The notes under the pieces are model-generated. The model was not told where the DNA came from. It worked only from the letters and a program-made list of their open reading frames with translations, and made no database searches. Source: Cryobacterium sp. Y29 (GTDB lineage: Bacteria; Actinomycetota; Actinomycetes; Actinomycetales; Microbacteriaceae). From it: a DNA stretch of 64,000 nt. Positions within the stretch are counted from its first letter, which is position 1; each line of letters opens with the position of its first letter. The stretch lies in contig NZ_PJJN01000036.1 of the NCBI RefSeq assembly GCF_002929825.1, positions 310,001 to 374,000 on the forward strand, written 5' to 3'. Shown in pieces: positions 9,251-18,219 of this stretch. The position numbers and the translations under genes were made by a program.

Positions 9251-10795
9251 ATGGCTGATACCACTGCTCTTCCTGTAATTCCCGCTGCGCGCTCGAACGA
9301 GAACCGTTCGACGACTCCCGGATCCACCGGTTTCAAATCGTTCATCGCGAGCGGCTGGGCTGAGCGCACGGATGCGCTGCCGGGTGCCCGCGAGCAGGCA
9401 TCCTTCGCCGCCGCGCGCCGCGCACGCCTCTCGGCTCAGTACCCGGGGCAGCGCCTGATCATTCCGGCTGGCCGATTGAAACCGCGCTCCAACGACACCG
9501 ACTACGCGTACCGCGCGCATTCAGCCTTTGCCTACCTGACCGGTTGGGGCAGTGACAGTGAACCCGGCGCTGTACTCGTGCTCGAACCGACAGCGGCCGG
9601 CGGCCACGACGCGACCCTGTACTTTCGAGAACGAGCCGGCCGCGACTCCGACGAGTTCTACGCCAATCCCGACATCGGTGAATTCTGGATCGGTCCGCGC
9701 CCATCGGTCACCCAGGTCGCGAGCGACCTCGCCCTCCACGTGCGTGGCATTGCCGAGCTCACTGGCGTGCTGAGCGCCGTCGACAGTGGAACGCTCGTAC
9801 TTCGCGCGGCAGACCCGACCTTCACCGAGCAGGTCGACGAAGCCCGCCTGCGTTTTGCCGCCGAGCGCGTACTCGGGAGCAACGCCACTGACTCACCGTT
9901 CAGCATCGAAATAAACGCCGAGCACGAGCCTGACGCCGGTCTCACCCGCGACCTCTCCGAGCTGCGCCTGGTGAAGGACGCCTATGAAATCGCGCAGATG
10001 CGCCTCGCCGTCGCTGCAACAGCCCGCGGCTTCGACGATGTCATCGCCGATCTGCCCCGGTCAAGCCAGCACGCCCGCGGCGAGCGGCTGGTGGAGGGCG
10101 TCTTCAATACCCGCGCCCGCACCGACGGCAACACGGTCGGCTATGATACCATCGCAGCCTCCGGACCGCACGCGTGCATCCTGCACTGGACCCGCAACGA
10201 CGGCGTCGTCGCCCCCGGCGATCTCATCCTGATCGATGCTGGCGTTGAACTCGACAGCTACTACACCGCCGACATCACCCGCACCCTGCCGGTCAACGGC
10301 GTGTACACCGACGTGCAGCGACTGGTGTACGAGACCGTGCGTGAGGCAGCGGATGCCGCCTTCGCCGTCGTTCGCCCCGGCGCTGTCTTTCGTGACGTAC
10401 ACGCCGCGGCGATGGCCGTGATCGCCCGGCGCACCGCCGAGTGGGGCATACTGCCGGTCACCGCCGATGAAGCCCTGCAGCCGGAGAACGGCCACCACCG
10501 CCGTTACATGGTGCACGGCACCAGCCACCACCTCGGCATCGACGTGCACGACTGCGCGCAGGCGCGCCGCGACATGTACCTGGATGGCGTGCTCGAACCG
10601 GGCATGGTCTTCACCATCGAACCCGGCCTGTACTTTCAGCCAGACGACCTCACCGTTCCGCCGGAGTTCCGGGGCATCGGCGTGCGGATCGAAGACGATA
10701 TCCTGGTGACTCCCACCGGTGCCGAGAACCTCTCAGCCGCCATCCCCCGCACCGCTACAGAGGTCGAGGCCTGGATCGCCGCCGCTCAGCGCTAA
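9251..10795 (+). CDS. Xaa-Pro aminopeptidase P family metallopeptidase
   Basis: About 514 aa from the ATG at 9251; a TTG at 9188 would extend it by 21 residues. The N-terminal domain (to about 225) is the AMP_N type seen in aminopeptidase P. The pita-bread catalytic domain follows, with metal ligands in LIDAGVELDSYYTADITRT, the HGTSHHLGIDVHD histidine segment, FTIEPGLY and GIGVRIEDD. It should remove N-terminal residues preceding proline from peptides in the cytoplasm with a di-Mn(II) centre. The start is uncertain because the GGGGAG run directly abuts the ATG. Confidence 0.88.
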   Translation: MADTTALPVIPAARSNENRSTTPGSTGFKSFIASGWAERTDALPGAREQASFAAARRARLSAQYPGQRLIIPAGRLKPRSNDTDYAYRAHSAFAYLTGWGSDSEPGAVLVLEPTAAGGHDATLYFRERAGRDSDEFYANPDIGEFWIGPRPSVTQVASDLALHVRGIAELTGVLSAVDSGTLVLRAADPTFTEQVDEARLRFAAERVLGSNATDSPFSIEINAEHEPDAGLTRDLSELRLVKDAYEIAQMRLAVAATARGFDDVIADLPRSSQHARGERLVEGVFNTRARTDGNTVGYDTIAASGPHACILHWTRNDGVVAPGDLILIDAGVELDSYYTADITRTLPVNGVYTDVQRLVYETVREAADAAFAVVRPGAVFRDVHAAAMAVIARRTAEWGILPVTADEALQPENGHHRRYMVHGTSHHLGIDVHDCAQARRDMYLDGVLEPGMVFTIEPGLYFQPDDLTVPPEFRGIGVRIEDDILVTPTGAENLSAAIPRTATEVEAWIAAAQR

Positions 10796-10807
10796 CACCA
10801 TCACGGA

Positions 10808-10855
10808 AGCGAAAAGAGCACTCGTTCAGCGCGGCTGGCCCTGTGCTCTTTCGCT
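10808..10855. terminator. Bidirectional terminator hairpin with A/T-rich stem base
   Basis: AGCGAAAAGAGCAC (10808-10821) pairs with GTGCTCTTTCGCT (10843-10855), with one bulge. It lies between convergent aminopeptidase P and the stress-protein-like gene. The A-run and T-run in the arms give each strand a short U-rich 3' side. Confidence 0.7.
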
Positions 10856-10868
10856 TTATCGCGAATTT

Positions 10869-11444
10869 TTACTCGTGCTCCACAGGGGCTGCTGGGTCAA
10901 CAGGGGCGTCCGGGTCAACAGGGGCGGCCGGGCGTGCCGCAGCTGCCGATTCGTGTGAACTGCCACCCAGCAGGTTTCGCGCCCGGTTGATCAATTCGAC
11001 GTCGACGATAATCTGATAGCTGGTCGCAATGACCTGCATGGTCGAGGTGAAGTCGCGTCGACGTCGGTTGATGGCATAGCTCGCAATACCCAGCAGCATG
11101 CCAAAACCGGCACCCATGATGAGAGCGGCGAAAACGAACGGCAGGCTCGACCCGGTGGGCGAGAACAGAAAGAACAGAATGCCGAAAAAGATTCCGAGCC
11201 AGGCACCGGATGCCGCCCCCGCGAGCGCGACCCGGCCATAGGTGAGTTTGCCGGTCACCCGCTCGACACTCTTGAGGTCGTTGCCCACGATCGAAAGCTG
11301 TTTCACCGGAAAGTCGGCCTTTGCGAGCGTATCGACCGCGGCTTGCGCATCGGCATAGGTGCCGTAGGTGGATAGCACCTCCCCGCGGGGCAACACGGGA
11401 GGAAGCACCGGGCGGCGTCGGGAGAAAAGGCTCTGGTTGGTCAT
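10869..11444 (-). CDS. General stress protein 17M-like membrane protein
   Basis: A 191-aa protein taken from the ATG at 11444; longer upstream frames read through the divergent promoter region. Residues about 20-60 (STYGTYADAQAAVDTLAKADFPVKQL and on) match the general stress protein 17M/YflT domain. Two Gly-rich membrane helices follow (about 70-130). The tail is Ala/Pro/Asp-rich and ends in near-repeats of APVDPDAPVDPAAPVEHE. It is divergent from the MgtE-N/CBS gene, the arrangement of Rv1234 near Rv1232c in mycobacteria (from memory). Function beyond stress association is unknown. Confidence 0.75.
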   Translation of the reverse strand: MTNQSLFSRRRPVLPPVLPRGEVLSTYGTYADAQAAVDTLAKADFPVKQLSIVGNDLKSVERVTGKLTYGRVALAGAASGAWLGIFFGILFFLFSPTGSSLPFVFAALIMGAGFGMLLGIASYAINRRRRDFTSTMQVIATSYQIIVDVELINRARNLLGGSSHESAAAARPAAPVDPDAPVDPAAPVEHE

Positions 11445-11579
11445 CAGGCCATTCTTCCACGCCGTGCTGATCGTGAAATGTGCCTGATCAGCGATGTTCG
11501 ATGTCGGATCGCACTCTGACATTTTCGCTGGGCCACTGAGAGTGGCCGTATTACCGCGCGGGTGGCCTAGATTTGTCAT

Positions 11580-12911
11580 GTGAGTGCCACCAGAGTTTTT
11601 GTTGCCCGACTGGCCGGGTGCACCGTTTTCGACCCCGCGGGCGACCGCGTGGGCAAGGTGCGCGATGTTCTCGTGGTGTATCGAAAAAACGACCCGCCCA
11701 GCGTCGTCGGCCTGATCGTGGAGATCCCCGGCAAACGGCGCGTGTTCGTGTCGATCAATCGGGTCACCAGCATCGGCAGCGGCCAGATCATCACGACCGG
11801 CCTGATCAACGTGCGCCGCTACGAGCAGCGTGGCGGCGAAGTGCGCGTTATCGCCGAATTGCTCGGGCGCAAAGTGCTCTTCACCGACGGTTCCGGCGAA
11901 GCGACCATTGAAGACGTCGCGATCAAAGAAGGCACGGAGGCCGACTGGGCCATCAGCCAACTGTTCGTGCGCCGCCCCAAGACCAGCGCCTCGCCTTTCG
12001 TCAAGGGCGTCACGTCATTCGCGACCTGGGCCGAAGTGCGCGAAAAAGAGACCAAGGGCCAGGCGCAATCCGCCGAGCACCTCATCGCGACCTACTCCGA
12101 TCTCAAGCCCGCCGACCTGGCCAATACCCTGCTGGACCTGCCGCGGGAGCGCATGTTCGAGGTGGCGGGCGAACTACCCGACGATCGCCTCGCCGATGTA
12201 CTCGAGGAGATGCCCGAAACCGACCAGGTCGGAATTCTGACCAGCCTCGGCGATGCGCGCGCCGCCGATGTGCTCGACCAGATGCAGCCAGACGACGCGG
12301 CCGACCTCATCGCCCAGCTGCCGGAAGAGCGCGGCGAGCAGTTACTCGACCTGATGGAACCCGAAGAAGCCGAAGATGTACGTTTTCTGCTCTCCTACGC
12401 CCCCGACACCGCCGGTGGGCTCATGACGACCGAGCCGATCATCGTCTCGGCGGACGCCACCGTCGCCGAAGGGCTCGCCCGCATCCGTCGTCACGACCTG
12501 GCCCCAGCACTCGGCGCGGCGATCTGCGTGACCCTGCCCCCCTACGAAGCTCCTACCGGTCGTTTTCTGGGCATGGTGCATTTTCAGCGGATGCTGCGCT
12601 ACCCGCCCCACGAACGCCTCGGCACGTTGCTCGACGCCGGCCTCGACCCGGTGACCGCCGACACCTCGGCCGCTGAAGTCAGCCGAATTCTCGCGAGCTA
12701 TGACCTGGTTTCGGTGCCGGTGGTGGATGAGAATTACCGACTGGTCGGGGTGGTGACGATTGATGACGTGCTCGACTATCTGCTGCCCGACGACTGGCGC
12801 AGCCACGACGGCAACGACGATGTGCGCCGCCGGGCCGCTGCCCGCAGCGAATTGAGAACCGGCAGCATTCCGTTGCCCGGAGCGCAGAGGACATCTCGTG
12901 GCCCGCAATAA
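11580..12911 (+). CDS. MgtE N-terminal plus CBS domain protein without channel domain
   Basis: A 443-aa soluble protein with a GTG start at 11580. An N-terminal PRC-barrel-like region (FVARLAGCTVFDPAGDRVGKVRD) is followed by the alpha-helical MgtE-N repeat array (residues about 160-280: LLDLPRERMFEVAGELPDDRLADVLEEMPE and further copies). A CBS pair follows (about 280-410; GLMTTEPIIV and VPVVDENYRLVGVVTIDDVLDYL). The Mg2+ channel membrane domain of true MgtE is absent, so it cannot transport alone. A magnesium- or nucleotide-sensing role is inference. It overlaps the DUF1003 gene by 14 bp and is followed by Mrp. Confidence 0.85.
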   Translation: MSATRVFVARLAGCTVFDPAGDRVGKVRDVLVVYRKNDPPSVVGLIVEIPGKRRVFVSINRVTSIGSGQIITTGLINVRRYEQRGGEVRVIAELLGRKVLFTDGSGEATIEDVAIKEGTEADWAISQLFVRRPKTSASPFVKGVTSFATWAEVREKETKGQAQSAEHLIATYSDLKPADLANTLLDLPRERMFEVAGELPDDRLADVLEEMPETDQVGILTSLGDARAADVLDQMQPDDAADLIAQLPEERGEQLLDLMEPEEAEDVRFLLSYAPDTAGGLMTTEPIIVSADATVAEGLARIRRHDLAPALGAAICVTLPPYEAPTGRFLGMVHFQRMLRYPPHERLGTLLDAGLDPVTADTSAAEVSRILASYDLVSVPVVDENYRLVGVVTIDDVLDYLLPDDWRSHDGNDDVRRRAAARSELRTGSIPLPGAQRTSRGPQ

Positions 12912-13473
12912 CCGCGCCGACCTGCGCCTGGATGCGCCCAAGGGCCTGCGCACCGGCAACCTCGTAGGTCTTGGCCGCACTGGTCACAGCCGGGACAGCT
13001 TCGGCCGCTTCACCGAGGCCATCGCCCGCGGCATGGGGACCCCCTGGTTTTTGCTCGGGCTCACCCTGTTCGCCGTCGCCTGGATCTCCTGGAACACCCT
13101 CGCCCCGGAGGCGTGGCGGTTCGACTCGGTTGCGCTCGGGTTCATCGCGCTGACTCTCGTCTTGTCGATGCAGGCCTCCTATGCTGCTCCGATGATTTTG
13201 CTCGCCCAGAACCGGCAGGACGATCGCGACCGGGTGCAGTTCGAACAGGACCGGCAGCGCGCAGAACGCACCCTCGCCGATACCGAATACCTGGCTCGGG
13301 AGGTCGTGGCCCTGCGCATCGCGATCAAGGACATGGCCTCGAAGGATTTCATTCGCGCGGAACTGCGCACATTGCTCGAGCACCTGGATGAGCGCAGTCG
13401 CGCGGACGAGCGCAATCCCGTGGATGAACCTCCTGCCCCAAACAGCACCACGGAAAGCCGCCCGACCGCATGA
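12898..13473 (+). CDS. DUF1003 family membrane protein
   Basis: A 191-aa protein with a GTG start at 12898. It has two membrane helices (about 50-68 and 80-98) and the DUF1003 signature YAAPMILLAQNRQDDRDR immediately after the second. A long charged helix, probably coiled coil, follows. It overlaps the end of the MgtE-N/CBS gene by 14 bp, and its stop overlaps the Mrp start (ATGA), indicating one operon. The family is often near magnesium or stress genes but has no settled function. Confidence 0.85.
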   Translation: MARNNRADLRLDAPKGLRTGNLVGLGRTGHSRDSFGRFTEAIARGMGTPWFLLGLTLFAVAWISWNTLAPEAWRFDSVALGFIALTLVLSMQASYAAPMILLAQNRQDDRDRVQFEQDRQRAERTLADTEYLAREVVALRIAIKDMASKDFIRAELRTLLEHLDERSRADERNPVDEPPAPNSTTESRPTA

Positions 13474-14621
13474 ATTCTGCCCCCGACACCATCCGCTCCC
13501 GTGTTTTCACCGCCCTGGCCGGGGTGACCGACCCGGAGATTCGCAAGCCCATCACCGATCTCGACATGGTATCGGGGGTGACGGTGAGCGACACTGGGCG
13601 GGTGAGCGTCGGCATCCGCTTGACCATTGCCGGTTGTCCGGCCGCTGCACGCATCGAGAGCGACGTTCTCGCCGCCGCTGAGTCGGTGTCCGGGCCAGGC
13701 CGCGCGAGCGTCGAGGTCGCCGTCATGACCCGCGAGCAACGCACCGCGCTCACCGAGAAACTGCGCGGCGGCCAGGCGGAACGCAGCGTGCAGTTCGGCC
13801 CGGAGTCACTCACCCGGGTCTACGCGATCACGAGTGGCAAGGGCGGCGTCGGCAAATCCACCGTCACGGCCAACCTGGCCGTGGCCCTGGCCGGGGAGGG
13901 ACTGCGGGTGGGTATCGTCGACGCCGATGTGCACGGCTTCAGCATTCCCGGCCTGCTCGGTCTCGTGCATGACGGTCTCGCGGTCAAACCGACCCAGGTG
14001 GGCGACATGATCCTGCCGCCGATCGCGCACAACGTGAAGGTCATCTCGATCGGCATGTTCATCGACGATGCGTCGGCGGCGGTCGCTTGGCGCGGCCCGA
14101 TGCTGCACCGCACGATCAAACAGTTTCTGACCGACGTGTATTTCGGCGATCTCGATGTGCTGCTGCTCGACCTGCCTCCCGGTACCGGAGACGTCGCCAT
14201 CACGGTGGGCCAGCTTTTGCCACACGCCGAGGTCATCGTCGTGACCACCCCTCAGGCCGCGGCGGCCGATGTGGCCGAGCGGAGCGGAATCGTGGCCCGG
14301 CAGACCGGACAAAGCGTGTACGGCGTGATCGAGAACATGTCGGCGATGGTGCAGCCCGACGGTAGCTTGCTCGAACTGTTCGGTTCGGGCGGGGGCGCCG
14401 AAGTGGCCAGGCGACTCTCCGCCGGCCAGACAGCACCGGTTCCGGTGCTCGCGCAGGTTCCGCTGAGTCTGGCGCTGCGCACCGGCGGGGATGCCGGCCT
14501 GCCGGTCGTACTCGGCGCACCGGATGACCCCTCGGCCCGCGCTATTCTTGCGCTCGCCCACACTATGAAGACGCGCACTCGAAGCCTGGCTGGGCTCAGC
14601 CTGAAGCTCACGCCCCGCTGA
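13470..14621 (+). CDS. mrp: Mrp/NBP35-family iron-sulfur cluster carrier ATPase
   Basis: A 383-aa protein. Residues 1-95 form a MIP18/DUF59-like domain (TDPEIRKPITDLDMV, AGCPAA). The deviant Walker A P-loop GKGGVGKST is at 123-131, followed by DADVHGFS and DLPPGTGDVAIT. The usual CPxC cluster-binding pair after VIENMS is absent (VIENMSAMVQPDGS), as in other actinobacterial Mrp proteins. Expected role is delivery of Fe-S clusters in the cytoplasm. It is the last gene of the MgtE-N/DUF1003/Mrp operon and converges with ppk2, with 3 bp between stops. Confidence 0.88.
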   Translation: MNSAPDTIRSRVFTALAGVTDPEIRKPITDLDMVSGVTVSDTGRVSVGIRLTIAGCPAAARIESDVLAAAESVSGPGRASVEVAVMTREQRTALTEKLRGGQAERSVQFGPESLTRVYAITSGKGGVGKSTVTANLAVALAGEGLRVGIVDADVHGFSIPGLLGLVHDGLAVKPTQVGDMILPPIAHNVKVISIGMFIDDASAAVAWRGPMLHRTIKQFLTDVYFGDLDVLLLDLPPGTGDVAITVGQLLPHAEVIVVTTPQAAAADVAERSGIVARQTGQSVYGVIENMSAMVQPDGSLLELFGSGGGAEVARRLSAGQTAPVPVLAQVPLSLALRTGGDAGLPVVLGAPDDPSARAILALAHTMKTRTRSLAGLSLKLTPR

Positions 14622-14624
14622 CGC

Positions 14625-15446
14625 CTACTCCTCGGGCTTGACCAGCGTCGCCGCGTGGTCGGGAACCTGGTGGTTGCTCTCGCGCGGCGGCCTCTCATAG
14701 TCGGAAGCCGGCGGGCGCGGCGGAATGTGCACCTTGGGTGGGTCGGTCTTCTCGTAGGGCACGAGGGAGAGCAGATGGCTGATCGCGTTCAGCCGGCTAG
14801 CTCGCTTGTCTTCACTCTCCACCACCCACCAGGGCGCTTCGGCAATGTCGGTGTGCACGAACATCTCGTCTTTCGCCTTGGAGTAATCCACCCACTTGGT
14901 AATCGACAGCACATCGGTCTCGGACAGCTTCCACCGACGCATGGGATCTTTCAGACGCGAACGAAACCGTCGTTCCTGCTCCAGGTCAGACACCGAAAAC
15001 CAATACTTGACCAGCAAAATTCCATCTTCGACCAGCATCCGTTCGAACAGGGGGGCCTGATGCAGAAACCGACGGTATTCATCACTGGTGCAATAGCCCA
15101 TGACCCGCTCGACACCGGCCCGGTTGTACCACGAGCGGTCCATCAGCACGATCTCACCGGTCGACGGCAGGTGCTCGATGTAGCGCTGAAAATACCACTG
15201 GCCGCGCTGGCGTTCGGTGGGCATCGGCAGGGCTACTACGCGCGCAACACGCGGATTGAGATACTGGGTGATGCGCTTGATCGCCGACCCCTTGCCAGCG
15301 GCGTCGCGGCCCTCGAAGATCACCACGACCCGCGCACCGGATGACTTCACCCATTGCTGCATCGTGACTAATTCGGCCTGCAGGCGGGCGAGCTCGGCCT
15401 CATAGACGGTCTTTGTGACGCGTTTGGGTTTCTTGACAGCAGACAT
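14625..15446 (-). CDS. ppk2: Polyphosphate kinase 2 family protein (PPK2)
   Basis: A 273-aa protein from the ATG at 15446, chosen for its GAGAGG Shine-Dalgarno. Walker A lies in FEGRDAAGKGSA (44-55). The lid module RSWYNRAGVERVMGYC and Walker B-like EIVLMDRSWYN identify PPK2 class I/III. It transfers phosphate between polyphosphate and nucleoside diphosphates, with the direction depending on conditions. The C-terminal 40 residues are Pro- and charge-rich. A longer frame to 15551 is possible but lacks a good ribosome site. Confidence 0.88.
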   Translation of the reverse strand: MSAVKKPKRVTKTVYEAELARLQAELVTMQQWVKSSGARVVVIFEGRDAAGKGSAIKRITQYLNPRVARVVALPMPTERQRGQWYFQRYIEHLPSTGEIVLMDRSWYNRAGVERVMGYCTSDEYRRFLHQAPLFERMLVEDGILLVKYWFSVSDLEQERRFRSRLKDPMRRWKLSETDVLSITKWVDYSKAKDEMFVHTDIAEAPWWVVESEDKRASRLNAISHLLSLVPYEKTDPPKVHIPPRPPASDYERPPRESNHQVPDHAATLVKPEE

Positions 15447-15489
15447 CAACCTCTCTTTCCGCTCCGCACTACTCTTAAACGCATGCGAT

Positions 15490-15879
15490 CTACGTGGATT
15501 CAGAATCGAACGGGGCCGGCCCGAGGGCGGTTTGGGCAGCTTCTCTGGCACGCTTACGTTTCAGGTAAGCGCCTCCAGGGTTGGGCTCGGCGCGAGAAAT
15601 CGTCGCAGACTGGTCCTTGAACGGGTCTTCGTCGGCGAGGGCTTCCCGGATGATGCGGCGCGGGTCATACTGGCGCGGGTCCAGTTTTTTCCAGTCCAGA
15701 TCGTCGAACTCCGGGCCCATCTCATCGCGCATACGATCTTTGGCACCGTTGGCCATGTCGCGCAGCTGCCGCACGAGACGACCCAGTTGGGCGGCATAGT
15801 GCGGTAACTTATCGGGGCCAAGCAAGAAGACAGCGATGATCCCGATCAGCAGAATCTTTTCGAACGTCAGCCCAAACAT
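15490..15879 (-). CDS. tatB: Sec-independent translocase subunit TatB
   Basis: A 129-aa protein starting at ATG 15879 with AAGGA just upstream. MFGLTFEKILLIGIIAVFLLGPDKLPHY is the TatA/B-type N-terminal membrane helix and hinge (LGPDKLP). An amphipathic helix (LGRLVRQLRDMANGAKDRMRDEMGPEFDDLDW) follows, then an acidic/basic tail. Length and the GP hinge fit TatB, which with TatC recognises twin-arginine signal peptides. The gene lies upstream of ppk2 on the same strand and divergent from the O-methyltransferase, as tatB lies near Rv1220c in mycobacteria (from memory). Confidence 0.85.
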   Translation of the reverse strand: MFGLTFEKILLIGIIAVFLLGPDKLPHYAAQLGRLVRQLRDMANGAKDRMRDEMGPEFDDLDWKKLDPRQYDPRRIIREALADEDPFKDQSATISRAEPNPGGAYLKRKRAREAAQTALGPAPFDSEST

Positions 15880-15965
15880 GTCCTTAGAGTAGCGCCCGGC
15901 GAGGCATCCACAGACCACACGCGCCACGGCCCTAGTCTTGACCTAATCATCTACTGGAGTTATTT

Positions 15966-16598
15966 GTGTCTGACATTGAACTGAACTGGAAATTTTCCGA
16001 CGACTGTGTCGTGGAATCCGAAGCCATCATTCGAGCGCGCCAGCAATCCCTCGAGCTGGGAATCGACGCGATAACGCCCGCGGTCGGGGCGCAATCGGCC
16101 GTTCTGGCTGCTGCGACCGGGGCGCGCAGTATCCTCGAGGTCGGCACGGGGGCCGGAGTTTCGGGCATCTGGCTGCTGACTGGGGCTCCTGGCGCCACTC
16201 TCACGTCGATCGACACCGAGGTCGACCATCTGCAGCACGCCAAGGCGAATTTCGCCGAGGCGAAGGTTCCCGCCAACCGGGTGCGCCTGATCACGGGCAA
16301 GGCCAGCGAAGTCCTTCCGCGCATGAACGAGAATTCTTACGACATTGTGTTCATTGACGCCGACCCTCAGTCGGTCATCGAATACGTCGAACACGGACTG
16401 CGTCTGGCTCGTCCGGGTGGCACCGTGCTCGTCGCGCACGCTCTCTGGCGCGGCCGGGTGGCCGACCCAGCCCAGCGCGACGACGTCGCGACCGGCTTTC
16501 GCACATTGCTGACCGAGATTGCCGCGTCGAGCGCTGTCATCAGTGCGCTCTCCCCCGTCGGCGACGGCCTGCTGCAGATCACCAAGCTGCGCGCCTGA
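15966..16598 (+). CDS. O-methyltransferase (Rv1220c-like, SAM-dependent)
   Basis: A 210-aa class I methyltransferase, GTG start at 15966. The SAM motif I is LEVGTGAGVSGIWLL (about 55-69), an acidic loop follows in LTSIDTEVDHLQHA, and the metal-dependent family motif FIDADPQSVIEYVEHGL is near 130. It resembles the catechol-type O-methyltransferase 3 family; the substrate is unknown. It is divergent from tatB and followed by a strong bidirectional terminator. Confidence 0.85.
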   Translation: MSDIELNWKFSDDCVVESEAIIRARQQSLELGIDAITPAVGAQSAVLAAATGARSILEVGTGAGVSGIWLLTGAPGATLTSIDTEVDHLQHAKANFAEAKVPANRVRLITGKASEVLPRMNENSYDIVFIDADPQSVIEYVEHGLRLARPGGTVLVAHALWRGRVADPAQRDDVATGFRTLLTEIAASSAVISALSPVGDGLLQITKLRA

Positions 16599-16610
16599 CG
16601 CGCCCCCAGA

Positions 16611-16653
16611 ACACCAGAACGGCCGCGCAGTTACTGCGCGGCCGTTCTGGTGT
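16611..16653. terminator. Perfect 20-bp stem bidirectional terminator
   Basis: ACACCAGAACGGCCGCGCAG (16611-16630) is followed by a TTA loop and the exact reverse complement at 16634-16653. It sits between the convergent O-methyltransferase and DUF3117 genes. The stem is very long for its 3-nt loop, but the placement is that of a shared terminator. Confidence 0.8.
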
Positions 16654-16674
16654 GTTACCTACAGGAACACGAGG

Positions 16675-16851
16675 TTACTTCGCCGCTGCGACAACCCCGG
16701 CGAGTGCATCGTGAAGTTCCTTGGCCTCGGCGTCGTTGACTGACACGACGAGCCGGCCCCCACCTTCGAGCGGTACACGCACGATGATCAGGCGTCCCTC
16801 TTTTACAGCCTCCATTGGCCCGTCTCCGGTCCGTGGCTTCATGGCCGCCAT
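16675..16851 (-). CDS. DUF3117 family small protein
   Basis: A 58-aa protein beginning MAAMKPRTGDGPMEAVKEGR and ending LHDALAGVVAAAK, the invariant actinobacterial DUF3117 pattern. GGGGAG precedes the ATG at 16851, which settles the start over the upstream in-frame GTG/ATG. Function unknown; the strand order suggests a small cytoplasmic beta protein. It stands alone between a terminator and a divergent-side gap. Confidence 0.88.
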   Translation of the reverse strand: MAAMKPRTGDGPMEAVKEGRLIIVRVPLEGGGRLVVSVNDAEAKELHDALAGVVAAAK

Positions 16852-16956
16852 GAACTCCCCTTCCATTCGTCTGTGTACCACCATTATCGACTATCTCAGC
16901 CCGAGACGTAAATTCGGGTCGGACGCAGTGTCAGATTCGAGGGATGCACCCGCCCG

Positions 16957-18204
16957 TTAGGGCGGTGTCCAGTCGTACCCGTCGACGCCCCAGCAAATCA
17001 GCAGCCACCCCCACTGGCCGGCCACGAACAATACGACCATGGCCACGCGGTAGACCCGGCTGCCCGGCAACGCGGCCGCCCCAAGTAGGGGAAGCATCGG
17101 CATGAGCAGCCGAAACGTGCTCGACTGCGGAAAGAACACCGCGAGCAGGTAGAGACCGTAACTGGCCAGCCAGAGCCTCAAATCCACGCCAAGACGCCGG
17201 ACGGCGGGAGTGAACAGCAACACGGTGAAGGTCAGAATAAGGGCGGTCACCACGACAATGCCCCAGGGGTTGCCGAGCCACCAGATCCCGCTCTGGAACC
17301 ACGCGGTGAACGGGACCAGCTCCACATAGCCGATGTACGGCGCTCGCCAGGCCAGTTCAGTGTCGGTGTAGGCCATCAGGTCGCCGGTGGCTGCCCAAGC
17401 TGCGATCGGCCAGGCCACTCCCATCAGCGCGCTGAACAGGGCCACGGATGCCGCCAATATCCGCTCGTGACGGGGGAACGGGTCGCGGGCTCGGGTGACG
17501 AAGCGGTAGATGACATGCAGGCCGAGGGCGAGGGCGAATGCGAGCCCGCTGGGCCGGGTCAGGGCCATGACCGCGATGACGGGGTAGAGCAACCAGTAGC
17601 GGCGCTCCAGGAGTAGGTAGAGGGCGAGGGTCAGAAAAAACAGGTACATCGACTCGGCGTAGGCAAACTGCAGAATCGGCGATAGCGGGGCGGCGCAGAA
17701 CAGCACGACCGCGAACAGTGCCGTGTTCGACGGCTGCACCCGCGCCATCAGGCGGTAGAACAGCAGGGCGGTCCCCAGGCTGAACACCACCGACACGAAC
17801 ACGGCCACGGGCGCCCACGGAAAGTTAGTCAGCTCCATGAGCAGCCGGGCCACGACCGGATAGCCAGGCATGAATGCCCAGGCATTTTCGCCCACCTGGC
17901 CGGTGTCGGTGATCGGCAGCACGCTCGGGTAGCCGAGCATCGCGACGATGTTGTACCAGCGCCCGTCCCACATGGTCGCGAAATCGGTGTATTTCGGGCT
18001 GGCACCGGTCCAGGCGTTGGGGCCCTGAACGCTCGCCAGCACGAGTATGAGGCTCGTTGTGACCAGTCGCGATAGCGCCCAAACCACGAACACTTTGCCC
18101 CACCACGGGGTCAGCCGGTAGCGGACGTGCCAGACGGTTGGCAGCCGGCGGGCGCGCTGACTATGGGCGATCGTGCGGCGGGGGCCGAGCATCCGCTCAG
18201 TCAT
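16957..18204 (-). CDS. GT-C fold (PIG-V-like) polytopic membrane glycosyltransferase candidate
   Basis: A 415-aa integral membrane protein with roughly ten helices. The first extracytoplasmic loop has FATMWDGRWYNIVAMLGYP, where Asp plus WY fit the GT-C catalytic loop of PIG-V-type mannosyltransferases. FAYAESMYLFFLTLALYLL and ALTRPSGLAFALALG are also characteristic of that group. It would transfer sugar from a polyprenyl-phosphate donor on the outer face of the membrane; the acceptor is unknown. It is encoded just downstream of dapE on the same strand. Confidence 0.7.
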   Translation of the reverse strand: MTERMLGPRRTIAHSQRARRLPTVWHVRYRLTPWWGKVFVVWALSRLVTTSLILVLASVQGPNAWTGASPKYTDFATMWDGRWYNIVAMLGYPSVLPITDTGQVGENAWAFMPGYPVVARLLMELTNFPWAPVAVFVSVVFSLGTALLFYRLMARVQPSNTALFAVVLFCAAPLSPILQFAYAESMYLFFLTLALYLLLERRYWLLYPVIAVMALTRPSGLAFALALGLHVIYRFVTRARDPFPRHERILAASVALFSALMGVAWPIAAWAATGDLMAYTDTELAWRAPYIGYVELVPFTAWFQSGIWWLGNPWGIVVVTALILTFTVLLFTPAVRRLGVDLRLWLASYGLYLLAVFFPQSSTFRLLMPMLPLLGAAALPGSRVYRVAMVVLFVAGQWGWLLICWGVDGYDWTPP

Positions 18205-18219
18205 TGTGCTGTCGCTGCG

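Noticed and set aside
11445-11960. N-terminal extension of the stress-protein-like gene to 11960
   Set aside because: The extension is antisense to the MgtE-N/CBS gene and crosses the divergent promoter; the family domain begins after ATG 11444.
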